Positions 33,330 through 41,129 of a stretch of 64,000 bases of DNA are shown one piece after another. Position 1 is the stretch's first letter. Each line of letters starts with the position of its first letter. The DNA comes from Streptomyces althioticus (lineage in GTDB: Bacteria; Actinomycetota; Actinomycetes; Streptomycetales; Streptomycetaceae). The position numbers were made by a program, and so were the translations under genes. Location: positions 248,001 to 312,000 of the forward strand of contig BMSW01000002.1 in assembly GCA_014649355.1 (NCBI GenBank). Direction: 5' to 3'. Below the pieces are notes generated by a model. That model had not been told where the DNA came from and did not search any database. It worked only from the letters and a program-made list of their open reading frames with translations.

Positions 33330-33905
33330 TCAGACGTTGACGCCGAAGTCGGCGGCGATCCCGGCCAGGCCCGAAGCGTAACCCTGGCCCACGGCGCGGA
33401 ACTTCCATTCGGCGCCGTTGCGGTACAGCTCGCCGAAGACCATCGCCGTCTCGGTGGACGCGTCCTCGGAAAGGTCGTAGCGGGCGATCTCCGCGCCGCC
33501 GTTCTGGTTGACGATCCGGATGAACGCGTTGCGGACCTGGCCGAAGCTCTGCCCGCGGTTCTGCGCGTCGTGGATGGAGACGGGGAACACGATCCGGTCG
33601 ACCTCGGCGGGCACGGCCGCGAGATTCACCTTGACGCTCTCGTCGTCGCCCTCGCCCTCACCGGTGAGGTTGTCGCCGGTGTGCTCCACCGAACCGTCGG
33701 GGCTGCGCAGGTTGTTGTAGAAGACGAAGTGCTGGTCCGACAGCACCTTGCCGGAGGCGTCGAGGAGCAGGGCGGACGCGTCGAGGTCGTAGTCGGTGCC
33801 GGTGGTCGTACGGACGTCCCAGCCGAGGCCGACCAGGACGGCGGTCAGGCCCGGCGCCTCCTTGCTGAGCGAGACGTTGCCGCCCTTGGACAGGGAAACT
33901 CCCAC
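33330..33905 (-). CDS. terD: TerD-family calcium-binding stress protein
   Basis: This is a 191-residue TerD protein. [60 protein letters not shown] and [20 protein letters not shown] are the family blocks. The acidic loops bind calcium. TerD proteins act in tellurite and envelope stress, and in Streptomyces in development. The GTG start has AAGGAG 6 bases upstream. A TTCTACA-type palindrome lies 59 bases upstream, shared with terB and spo0M, so it probably belongs to the BlaI regulon. Confidence 0.93.
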   Translation of the reverse strand: MGVSLSKGGNVSLSKEAPGLTAVLVGLGWDVRTTTGTDYDLDASALLLDASGKVLSDQHFVFYNNLRSPDGSVEHTGDNLTGEGEGDDESVKVNLAAVPAEVDRIVFPVSIHDAQNRGQSFGQVRNAFIRIVNQNGGAEIARYDLSEDASTETAMVFGELYRNGAEWKFRAVGQGYASGLAGIAADFGVNV

Positions 33906-33963
33906 GGTGTGCTCCTTCTCGGCGGGTGCGGTCGGGCCCGCGGCTCGGGTCCGGAGCTACGAA

Positions 33964-33979
33964 TCTACATCACTGTAGA
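33964..33979. promoter_or_regulatory. BlaI-type operator upstream of terD
   Basis: TCTACA-TCAC-TGTAGA is a perfect palindrome containing the TACA/TGTA half-sites of BlaI/MecI operators. It lies between terD and the divergent blaI-like gene, so it could control both. It is copy 1 of three in this island. Confidence 0.75.
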
Positions 33980-34023
33980 GATCACGCGGCAGGGCATGGG
34001 AGCGTACGTCCCGGAGCACGGCG

Positions 34024-34060
34024 CTCTCACGCCCGTGCGGGGCACTCTCACGCCCGTGCG
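34024..34060. repeat. 16-base direct repeat in the terD-blaI intergenic region
   Basis: CTCTCACGCCCGTGCG occurs at 34024-34039 and again at 34045-34060. The 21-base period puts both on the same face of the DNA. It may be a second protein-binding site or a local duplication. Confidence 0.5.
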
Positions 34061-34150
34061 AGGCGCACGGCCGGACGGACACGGGGCGTCTATACGATGT
34101 CCGCGCGGGAAACGCGGGGACAAGGCACGGCGGCAGGAGGGAGACAGGAC

Positions 34151-34537
34151 GTGGGCGAGCAGCAGCGTCCCCGGCGGCGGGGGCAGGGCGAGCTGGAGGC
34201 TCTGGTCCTGTCGGCACTGCGGGAGGCCGACGGCCCGGCCACCGCCGGCTGGGTGCAGGAGCGCCTGGGCGGCGACCTCGCGTACACCACGGTGATCACC
34301 ATCCTGACCCGGCTGCTGGCCAAGGGCGCCGTCACCCGGGAGCGGGCCGGGCGGTCGTTCGCCTGGACGTGCGCGCTGGACCAGGCGGGGCTGGCCGCCC
34401 GGCGGATGCGCAAGGTGCTGGACTCCGAGAGCGACCGTGAGGCCGTGCTGGCCAGTTTCGTGACCGGTCTCGGGCCGGACGACGAGCGGCTGCTGAGGGA
34501 GCTGCTGCGTCCGACGGGGCACGGCGGGGAAGACTGA
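34151..34537 (+). CDS. BlaI/MecI-family transcriptional repressor
   Basis: This winged-helix repressor has 128 residues. LEALVLSALREADGPATAGW, then DLAYTTVITILTRLLAKGAV and TRERAGRSFAWT match the BlaI/MecI DNA-binding domain; the C-terminal helices form the dimer. In the known systems a M56 membrane protease triggers cleavage and release of the repressor. Such a protease is encoded immediately downstream in the same frame. I use GTG 34151; ATG 34097 is an alternative. Its likely operators are the TTCTACA palindromes at terD, terB and spo0M. Confidence 0.88.
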   Translation: MGEQQRPRRRGQGELEALVLSALREADGPATAGWVQERLGGDLAYTTVITILTRLLAKGAVTRERAGRSFAWTCALDQAGLAARRMRKVLDSESDREAVLASFVTGLGPDDERLLRELLRPTGHGGED

Positions 34538-34570
34538 AGCCTCATAGGGGTCTTCGTCTTTCTGCCGCTG

Positions 34571-35488
34571 GTGCTGCCGCTGACGGCGTGGCCGATCGCG
34601 CGCCTGGCCGAGCAGCATCTGCATCCACGCACCGCGACGCGGCTGCTGACGGGGGTGGCGGCGGTGATGGCGGTGTGCAGCACGCTCTGCCTCGCCCTGG
34701 TGATGGTGGTCGGCACGGCCCAGCTGCCCGGCAATCCGCTGCCCGACGGCTGGTCGGACCCGGAGGTGCGGGCGGCGGTGCCGTACGACGAGGTGGTGGG
34801 CAAGGCGGCGATCCCGGCGCTGTGCGCCGTGCTGGTGGCGTGCTGCCGGACGTGGTGGCGGCTGGCGCGGGTGCGCCGCCGGGCGCACCGGGCGCTGGCG
34901 GGGCTGCGGGACACGGAGGTGGCCGTGCTGCCGGACGGGGAGCCGTACGCGTACGCGCTGCCGGGCGGCGGCCGGCGGGACCGTGTGGTGGTCACGACGG
35001 GGCTGCTGGAGTGCCTGGAACCGGCCGAGCGGCGGGCGCTGTTCGCCCATGAGCGGGCGCATCTGGCCGCCCGTCACCACCGCTTCCTGCTCACGGTGCG
35101 GCTGGCCGCGCAGGCCAATCCATTCCTGCGTCCGCTGCGTACGGCGGTGTCGTACACGACGGAGCGGTGGGCGGACGAGGACGCGGCGCAGACGGTCGGC
35201 AGCCGTCGTACGGTGGCGCGTGCGATCGGCAGGGCGGCGCTGGTGTCGCGGGGCGCCTCGGCCGCCACGCCGCCCGGCCTGGCGGGTCTGGCCGCGGCCG
35301 GTCCGGTCCCGCGCCGGGTGGCGGCGTTGCTCGGCCCCGCGCCGGCGGTGCGTACGTGGCCGTCGCTGTTCACGACGGTGGGTGTCGCGGCGTGGGGGGC
35401 GGCCACGGGGGCCGTCGTGTCGGCGATGTCGTCCGCGAACTCCGCGGTGACGATGGTGCTCATCCTGCACGCGGCGACGCCGCTGTAG
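34571..35488 (+). CDS. M56-family (BlaR1-type) membrane metallopeptidase
   Basis: This is a membrane protease of about 305 residues. LLTGVAAVMAVCSTLCLALV is a membrane segment, and the catalytic HERAH (HExxH) lies in RRALFAHERAHLAARHH near residue 160. A last segment follows (SLFTTVGVAAWGAATGAVVS). The large penicillin-sensor domain of BlaR1 is absent. The frame is open back to the blaI stop, and the missing residues VFVFLPLVLPLTAWPIARLA would complete the first membrane helix, but the expected start codon (34544-34546) is ATA. The first usable codon is GTG 34571, with no ribosome binding site. It probably relays an envelope signal to the BlaI-like repressor. Confidence 0.82.
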   Translation: MLPLTAWPIARLAEQHLHPRTATRLLTGVAAVMAVCSTLCLALVMVVGTAQLPGNPLPDGWSDPEVRAAVPYDEVVGKAAIPALCAVLVACCRTWWRLARVRRRAHRALAGLRDTEVAVLPDGEPYAYALPGGGRRDRVVVTTGLLECLEPAERRALFAHERAHLAARHHRFLLTVRLAAQANPFLRPLRTAVSYTTERWADEDAAQTVGSRRTVARAIGRAALVSRGASAATPPGLAGLAAAGPVPRRVAALLGPAPAVRTWPSLFTTVGVAAWGAATGAVVSAMSSANSAVTMVLILHAATPL

Positions 35489-35503
35489 ACGGGCCGGGAC
35501 GTG

Positions 35504-35538
35504 CGGAGGGCCGGCACCGTGACGGTGCCGGCCCTCCG
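35504..35538. terminator. Bidirectional terminator between M56 and terB genes
   Basis: CGGAGGGCCGGCACCGT (35504-35520) pairs with ACGGTGCCGGCCCTCCG (35522-35538), a stem of about 14-15 base pairs with a small loop. It separates two convergent genes. Confidence 0.8.
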
Positions 35539-35552
35539 TGCGTCGCGGTCGG

Positions 35553-36008
35553 TCAGAGGTCGAACTCGTGCGGCGGCAGGTCCAGCGCGTAGCACGCCTC
35601 GCGGACCACGGCCTGCTCGTCCTTGTCGAAGTCGCCGTCGGCTCCGCCGATCACGATGCCGATCTGGATCACGGCACGCGCCTCGGCGGGCTTCTTCTTC
35701 GCCTTGGCGATCTCCTGGATGACGCTCACCTTGCCGAAGGCGAAATCGGTGGTGAGCTTGTTCAGGTTGTCCTCGAAGCGGCGGCGCAGGTCGTCGGCCG
35801 GGAAGTTCTGCAGCACCTCGTTGGTGGCGATGAGCTGGGCGACGCGCTGGCGCTCGACCGGGTCGACGGTGCCGTCGGCGGCGGCGACGAGCGCGCACAT
35901 CGCCATGCTGGCGTCCCGGAAGGCGCCGCTCTTCAGGTCGTTCTTCTTCGCCATGAGCTGGGTCTGCATCGACGATGCGGACTCCTTGAGGCGGTCCCAC
36001 AGGGCCAT
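35553..36008 (-). CDS. terB: TerB-family tellurite-resistance/stress protein
   Basis: The 151-residue protein has the all-helical TerB fold: DASMAMCALVAAADGTVDPV, then QNFPADDLRRRFEDNLNKLT and IQIGIVIGGADGDFDKDEQA. The two AADG/GADGDFD loops are the conserved acidic metal-binding sites. TerB acts with TerD at the inner membrane in metal and phage stress. GGAG precedes the ATG. A perfect TTCTACA palindrome lies 63 bases upstream. Confidence 0.93.
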   Translation of the reverse strand: MALWDRLKESASSMQTQLMAKKNDLKSGAFRDASMAMCALVAAADGTVDPVERQRVAQLIATNEVLQNFPADDLRRRFEDNLNKLTTDFAFGKVSVIQEIAKAKKKPAEARAVIQIGIVIGGADGDFDKDEQAVVREACYALDLPPHEFDL

Positions 36009-36070
36009 GGAAGCTCCGTACGTGTCGGGCGGGGGCCCGGACGGAAGGGGGTCGTCCGGGCTCCCGGTGT

Positions 36071-36088
36071 TTCTACAATACTGTAGAA
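36071..36088. promoter_or_regulatory. BlaI-type operator upstream of terB
   Basis: TTCTACA-ATAC-TGTAGAA is a perfect 18-base palindrome, the best copy of the island's operator. It lies between the end of the spo0M-like gene and terB. Confidence 0.8.
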
Positions 36089-36130
36089 GTTAGCAGCAGG
36101 AGGGCGGGCCTCGATCGCGAAAGCCTCGGA

Positions 36131-37120
36131 TCAGCCCTCGTCCTCCTCGTCCCCTTCGAAGAAGTCGCCGATCTCGTCGACCACTTCGGCCGCGACCATG
36201 CCGCCGGCGACACCGACGGCGAGACCCGCGGCGCCCGCCGCGACGGCGGTACCCATGCCGGGGCCGCTCCGGTGGTGACCCCCGTGGTCCTGGTGCGCAT
36301 GGTGGCCGTGGTGGTCATGGACGGCGTACGGGCCGCCGTGACCGTGGGCTCCGGCGTGGTGCTCGGTCAACTGCCGTACCCAGGCGTCCACTTCGGCGGT
36401 CCAGTCGCGGGATTCGTGGTGGCCGACGGTGAAGCGCGTCAACGCGTCGTGGCCGCCGGAGAAGAGGCCGCCGCGCTTGTCGGCCTCCAGGACCACCTCG
36501 ACTCCGCCCGGGTTCGCCAGGAAGGTCACCTCGATCTCGTTGACCTGGTGGGCGTACTGGGGCGCCGGGGTGAGCTCGATCTCCTGGTAGAACGGCAGTT
36601 GCTGACCCGTGCCGGCGATGTGGCCGTATTCGAGGTCGGCCGACCTGAATCCGCAGCCGAGCTGTCCGAACGCCTCCAGGACCGCCTCCTGGACGGGCAG
36701 CGGGGCGATGCTCAGCTGGTCCAGGTCGCCCTTGTCCCGGGCGCCGGCCACCGCGAGTTCGGTACGGACGCCCAGGACGATGCCGAGGTGCTGGCCGTGC
36801 AGCTCGGTGACCGGCGTCTCCCACGGCAGCGTGACCGTGAAGGGGACGCTGTGCCGCCTGCCCGCGGCGAGCCGGAAGCCGCCGCCGACGGTGAACCGTT
36901 CGAAGGCGACGACGCCCTCGCTCTCCCCCTCGGCGTGCTCGGCCTCGACCCGGGCCACCAGTTCCAGGGTGATGTGTTCGATGTCGAAGTCGGCCTGCCC
37001 GCCCTCGAGATGGACCTGGCCGGTCAGCGTGCCACCGGGCCGGACGGCACCCGGGTCGAGGACCGTGTCGACCGTGGGGCCGCCCACGCCGAGGGATCCG
37101 AGCAGTCGTTTGAACACCAT
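36131..37120 (-). CDS. spo0M: Spo0M-family (sporulation-control/arrestin-fold) protein
   Basis: The first 240 residues of this 329-residue protein are a Spo0M domain: MVFKRLLGSLGVGGPTVDTV, DPGAVRPGGTLTGQVHLEGG, ADFDIEHITLELVARVEAEH and FTVTLPWETPVTELHGQHLG. A histidine-rich segment (YAVHDHHGHHAHQDHGGHH) follows at about 265-290, perhaps a metal-binding tail. The end has a glycine/alanine stretch and an acidic C-terminus (GDFFEGDEEDEG). Spo0M is an arrestin-like regulator of development. A TTCTACA-type operator lies about 60 bases upstream. Confidence 0.9.
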   Translation of the reverse strand: MVFKRLLGSLGVGGPTVDTVLDPGAVRPGGTLTGQVHLEGGQADFDIEHITLELVARVEAEHAEGESEGVVAFERFTVGGGFRLAAGRRHSVPFTVTLPWETPVTELHGQHLGIVLGVRTELAVAGARDKGDLDQLSIAPLPVQEAVLEAFGQLGCGFRSADLEYGHIAGTGQQLPFYQEIELTPAPQYAHQVNEIEVTFLANPGGVEVVLEADKRGGLFSGGHDALTRFTVGHHESRDWTAEVDAWVRQLTEHHAGAHGHGGPYAVHDHHGHHAHQDHGGHHRSGPGMGTAVAAGAAGLAVGVAGGMVAAEVVDEIGDFFEGDEEDEG

Positions 37121-37179
37121 GGCGGCGTCCACTCCTTTGTGCGTACGTACGTGCGTCGGGCCCGTCGCCGGACGGGCCG

Positions 37180-37197
37180 TTCTACAGACGCGTAGAA
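37180..37197. promoter_or_regulatory. BlaI-type operator upstream of spo0M-like gene
   Basis: TTCTACA-GACG-CGTAGAA matches the island's palindrome with one mismatch and the same 4-base spacer. It is copy 3 of three. Confidence 0.7.
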
Positions 37198-37322
37198 GCA
37201 TAGGACGCGGTCGGCCCGTGAGCGGCGTGATCAGGCGTGGGCTCGCCGAAACGGCCGAAAACGGGCTCTCCGCAGCTCGGGGCGGCGGCGGGTCGGCCAC
37301 GCGTCACCGGCCACCGGCACGC

Positions 37323-39092
37323 TCAGAGGTCGAGGACGACGTCCCCGTCGGGCCGCGAGCAGCAGATGAGGGCCGAGCTCGGCGGGGGCTGCTCCACGGG
37401 TTCGGTGGTGTAGTCGACCGCGCCGGACATCAGCGCCGTCTCGCAGGTGCGGCACACCCCCGTGCGGCAGGACCACCTCGTCGGCACGTCACAGGCCTCG
37501 GCCAGGTCGAGAAGACTGTCGTGGTCGCCGTTCCACGTCGCGCTCACCTGGCTGCGCGCGAACTCCACGCGTGGCCCCGGGCCCGAGGACGGCAGGGAGT
37601 GCGGGCTCGGGCGCTTCCTGGCCGCGATGCCCGGCGTGGAGCCGGCCGTGGCCCCGAAGATCTCCGTGTGGATGTGCAGCGGGTCGATGCCGTGGTGCTC
37701 CAGGGCTTCGGTCACGCCCCGCATGAAAAGGTCCGGTCCGCACAGGTACGCCTGGGCGTCGCGGGGAAGGCCGAGTCGCGCGACGGCGTCGGCGGTCAGC
37801 CGGCCGGACGTGGTCCCGGCGTCGAGGTGGTCGTCGGGCCCGGGCCGGCTGTAGAACACGCGGAGCCGGGCGTCGGGGAGCCGCCGCAGCAGGCCGCGCA
37901 CCTCGTCGGCGAAGGCGTGGGTACGCCCGTTCCGCGTCGCGTGCAGCCACCAGACCTGGCGCCGCGAGGCGTCGTCGGCGAGGGCGTACAGCATGGCGAG
38001 CAGCGGGGTGACGCCGACCCCGGCGGAGACGAGCACCACCGGACGGGGGTCCTCCCGCAGGTCCTGGAGCACGAACGCGCCCCGGGGCGCCGCCGCCTGG
38101 AGATCGTCGCCGGCGCGGACGCCGGTGTGCAGCCAGGTGCTGGCGCGCCCGTGCTCCTCCCGTTTCACGCTGATCCGGTAGCCGGGGGCGCCGGGCGGCC
38201 CGGAGAGGGAGTAGGACCGCACCGTCCCCGGTGTGCCGTCCGTGCGGAGGGTCCGTACGGTCAGGTACTGGCCCGGCCGCGCGGCGGGCAGCGGAGTCCT
38301 GTCAGGAGCGGTGAGCCAGAGGGAGCGGACGTCCGGCGTCTCGTCGACGACGCGTTCGACGCGCAGGGGCCGGAAGCCGTCCCACGCCGGACGGGTGACC
38401 GACACCGGGCTGAGTCCCGCGTTGCCGGCGGCCCCGTCGCCGTCGCCGCGCGCCTGTTCGAGCAGGGCGCGGAACGACGCCTGCCAGCCCGGGCTGAGGG
38501 CGTCCACCCGCAGCGCCCGTTCGAGGCGGTCGGCGGGGTGGGGCGGACGGTAGAGCAGGGCGTCGATCTCCGCGACGGTCATGCGTTCCGGCCCGTCGGC
38601 GACCTTGGCGATCTCCTGGCCCGCTTCCACCTCGCCCTCGTCGATCACCCGCAGGTAGAAGCCGGGGCGGCCGTGCGAGACCAGCAGGGCGGGCAGGCGG
38701 GGTTCGCCCAGGCGCATGCCCACGCGGTAGCAGGTGACCCGCGGCTGGGTGACCTCGAAGACCGCCGTGCCGATCCGGTAGCGGTCCCCCACGCACACCT
38801 CGTCGTCGGCGAGCCCGTCGACGGTGAGGTTCTCACCGAAGTTGCCGTGGACGAGGTCGTCCCGTCCGAGGTGGGCGGACCAGTGACGGTAGGAGTCGGC
38901 CTGGTAGACCAGCACGGCCCGCATCTCGCCGCCGTGACCGCGCAGATCCCCCTGTCCGTCGCCCTCGATGTTGAGGCGGCGGACGCGGCGGGGGCCGGAC
39001 ACCGGGCTCTTGAAGACCCCGGTGTGCACCGTCTCGCCCCGCCAGGGCACGTCCCGGGGCAGACCGACGTTCACCGACAGCAGCCGCGCCAT
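37323..39092 (-). CDS. MOSC domain / ferredoxin-reductase / [2Fe-2S] fusion protein
   Basis: This 589-residue protein joins three modules. Residues 1-215 are a YiiM-like MOSC domain with GEMRAVLVYQADSYRHW, GNFGENLTVDGL and a cysteine in TQPRVTCYRVGMRLGEPR, used in molybdenum-cofactor-dependent reduction. Residues 240-480 are an FAD/NAD(P)H reductase (RSYSLSGPPG for FAD; VLVSAGVGVTPLLAMLYAL for NAD(P)H). The last 90 residues are a plant-type ferredoxin with CRTGVCRTCE and a final CC. It probably moves electrons from NAD(P)H to an N-hydroxylated or similar substrate at the MOSC site. The ATG at 39092 has GGAGAGG upstream. It is divergent from the pyruvate oxidase gene. Confidence 0.9.
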   Translation of the reverse strand: MARLLSVNVGLPRDVPWRGETVHTGVFKSPVSGPRRVRRLNIEGDGQGDLRGHGGEMRAVLVYQADSYRHWSAHLGRDDLVHGNFGENLTVDGLADDEVCVGDRYRIGTAVFEVTQPRVTCYRVGMRLGEPRLPALLVSHGRPGFYLRVIDEGEVEAGQEIAKVADGPERMTVAEIDALLYRPPHPADRLERALRVDALSPGWQASFRALLEQARGDGDGAAGNAGLSPVSVTRPAWDGFRPLRVERVVDETPDVRSLWLTAPDRTPLPAARPGQYLTVRTLRTDGTPGTVRSYSLSGPPGAPGYRISVKREEHGRASTWLHTGVRAGDDLQAAAPRGAFVLQDLREDPRPVVLVSAGVGVTPLLAMLYALADDASRRQVWWLHATRNGRTHAFADEVRGLLRRLPDARLRVFYSRPGPDDHLDAGTTSGRLTADAVARLGLPRDAQAYLCGPDLFMRGVTEALEHHGIDPLHIHTEIFGATAGSTPGIAARKRPSPHSLPSSGPGPRVEFARSQVSATWNGDHDSLLDLAEACDVPTRWSCRTGVCRTCETALMSGAVDYTTEPVEQPPPSSALICCSRPDGDVVLDL

Positions 39093-39181
39093 CACCGCAC
39101 CTCTCCGCAGCGGTCGCTACTGGAAATGCTAGGCCCGTCCGAGAGGTTCGCCACCGAAGTTGCCCGGCCGCGGGGGGCGGC

Positions 39182-39206
39182 GTTTCCCGCTCGGTCGGAC
39201 GGATAC
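39182..39206 (+). promoter_or_regulatory. SigB-like promoter of the pyruvate-oxidase operon
   Basis: GTTT (39182-39185), a 15-base spacer and GGATAC (39201-39206) differ in one base from the Streptomyces SigB-type consensus (GTTT, N14-16, GGGTAY). The element lies 79 bases upstream of the start codon. It implies induction by osmotic or stationary-phase stress. Confidence 0.5.
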
Positions 39207-39284
39207 CCAAGGGGTGTGTCGTGCCCGGTGACTTCCGGACGCCGGGAACAGCCATTCACGATCGGAATCGGAAACGGAGTTGGC

Positions 39285-41129
39285 ATGGCCAGCACGAAGG
39301 TGTCCGACTACATCCTCCAGCGGCTGCGCGACTGGGGCGTCGACCATGTCTTCGCCTACGCGGGAGACGGCATCAACGGGCTGCTGGCCGCCTGGGGCCG
39401 CGCGGACAACGAACCGAAGTTCGTGCAGGCGCGGCACGAGGAGATGGCCGCGTTCCAGGCCGTCGGCTACGCGAAGTTCTCCGGCAGGGCAGGGGTGTGC
39501 GCGGCGACCTCCGGTCCGGGCGCGATCCACCTGCTGAACGGGCTCTACGACGCCAAGCTGGACCACGTACCCGTCGTGGCACTGGTGGGGCAGACCAACC
39601 GGAGCGCCATGGGCGGCTCCTACCAGCAGGAAGTCGACCTCGCGAGTCTGTACAAGGACGTCGCCTCGGACTTCTGCGAGACGGCGACGGTCCCCGAGCA
39701 ACTGCCCAATCTGATCGACCGCGCCTTCCGCACCGCCTACGCCAGGCGCACCGTGACGGCGGTCATCCTGCCCGGCGACGTACAGGAGCTCGACTACAGT
39801 CCGCCCACCCACGCCTTCAAGATGGTGCCCTCCAGTCTGGGACTGGGGCGGTACGCGCCCGTTCCCGCCGACGAGGACCTCCAGCGGGCCGCCGACGTGC
39901 TCAACTCCGGTGAGAAGGTCGCGGTCCTCATCGGACAGGGCGCGCGCGGCGCCCGCGAGGAGGTCGAGCGGCTCGCCGACGTACTCGGTGCCGGGGTGGC
40001 GAAGGCGCTGCTCAGCAAGGACGTCCTGCCCGACGACCTGCCGTACGTCACCGGCTCCATCGGGCTGCTGGGTACCCGCCCCTCGTACGAGCTGATGCAG
40101 GAGTGCGACACGCTGCTGATGATCGGCTCCAGCTTCCCGTACACGCAGTTCCTTCCTGAGCTGGACCAGGCGCGGGCCGTGCAGATCGACATCGACCCGC
40201 ACATGATCGGCCTGCGCTACCCGAACGAGGTGAATCTCGTCGGGGACGCCCGCGAGACCTTGCAGCGGCTGCTGCCGCGCCTGCACCGCAAGGAGGACCG
40301 GAGCTGGCGGGAGCGGATCGAGAAGAACGTCGCCCGCTGGTGGGAGGTGATGCAGCGACGCGCCGCCGTCGGCGCCGACCCCGTCAATCCCGAGTACGTC
40401 GTCCACGCCCTGGACGGCAAGCTGCCCGACGACGTGATCCTCGCCGCCGACTCCGGCTCCGCCGCCAACTGGTACGCCCGGCATCTGCGGCTGCGCGGCC
40501 GCATGCGCGGCTCCCTGTCCGGCACCCTGGCCACGATGGGGCCCGGTGTGCCGTACGCCATCGGCGCCAAGTTCGCGCATCCCGACCGCCCCGCCATCGC
40601 CCTGGTCGGGGACGGGGCCATGCAGATGAACGGCATGATGGAGATGGTCACCGCGGCGAAGTACTACCGCGAGTGGTCCGACCCCCGGCTGATCGTCGCC
40701 GTGCTGAACAACGGCGACCTCAACCAGGTCACCTGGGAGATGCGCGCCATGTCCGGCGCCCCCCAGTTCGAGGAGTCTCAGCACATTCCCGACCTCCCCT
40801 ACGCGGACATCGCCCGGCGCATCGGGCTCGACGGGGTGCGGGTGGAGAAGCCGAAGCAGGTCGAGGACGCCTGGGACCGGGCGCTCGCCGCCGATCGGCC
40901 GTTCGTCATCGACTTCCGTACCGACCCGGCGGTGCCGCCGATCCCGCCGCACGCGTCCCTGGACCAGATCGAGGCGGCGGCCGCGGCGGTCCTGAAGGGC
41001 GACAGCGACCGCGGCTCCATGGTGAAACAGGGCCTCAAGGCCAAGGTCCAGGAGATGCTGCCCGGCAGCCGCCATCGCGACGACCGCCCCGGCGCCGGCA
41101 AGCACGACAGCGCCGAAGAGAGCAAATGA
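39285..41129 (+). CDS. Thiamine-diphosphate enzyme, pyruvate oxidase/dehydrogenase (quinone) type
   Basis: The 614-residue enzyme has the three domains of the POX/AHAS family. The N-terminal pyrimidine-binding part has HVFAYAGDGINGLLAAWGRA and FVQARHEEMAAFQAVGYAKF with the catalytic Glu. The central part holds the nucleotide fold. The C-terminal TPP motif is GDGAMQMNGMMEMV (about 441) to VLNNGDLNQV (about 474). It probably converts pyruvate to acetate and CO2, passing electrons to quinone, or oxidises a related 2-oxoacid. The ATG at 39285 has GGAG upstream; the open frame that extends far upstream runs antisense to the MOSC gene. It is coupled to the next gene by an ATGA overlap. Confidence 0.9.
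   Translation: MASTKVSDYILQRLRDWGVDHVFAYAGDGINGLLAAWGRADNEPKFVQARHEEMAAFQAVGYAKFSGRAGVCAATSGPGAIHLLNGLYDAKLDHVPVVALVGQTNRSAMGGSYQQEVDLASLYKDVASDFCETATVPEQLPNLIDRAFRTAYARRTVTAVILPGDVQELDYSPPTHAFKMVPSSLGLGRYAPVPADEDLQRAADVLNSGEKVAVLIGQGARGAREEVERLADVLGAGVAKALLSKDVLPDDLPYVTGSIGLLGTRPSYELMQECDTLLMIGSSFPYTQFLPELDQARAVQIDIDPHMIGLRYPNEVNLVGDARETLQRLLPRLHRKEDRSWRERIEKNVARWWEVMQRRAAVGADPVNPEYVVHALDGKLPDDVILAADSGSAANWYARHLRLRGRMRGSLSGTLATMGPGVPYAIGAKFAHPDRPAIALVGDGAMQMNGMMEMVTAAKYYREWSDPRLIVAVLNNGDLNQVTWEMRAMSGAPQFEESQHIPDLPYADIARRIGLDGVRVEKPKQVEDAWDRALAADRPFVIDFRTDPAVPPIPPHASLDQIEAAAAAVLKGDSDRGSMVKQGLKAKVQEMLPGSRHRDDRPGAGKHDSAEESK

Noticed and set aside
33330..36008. Full tellurite-resistance ter operon
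   Set aside because: Only TerD and TerB are present; TerA, TerC, TerE and TerF are not seen, so a stress island is the safer description.
36609..39284. Very long open frame running into the pyruvate oxidase gene
   Set aside because: The upstream 890 codons are antisense to the spo0M-like and MOSC genes and show no family pattern; the enzyme clearly begins at ATG 39285 with a ribosome binding site.
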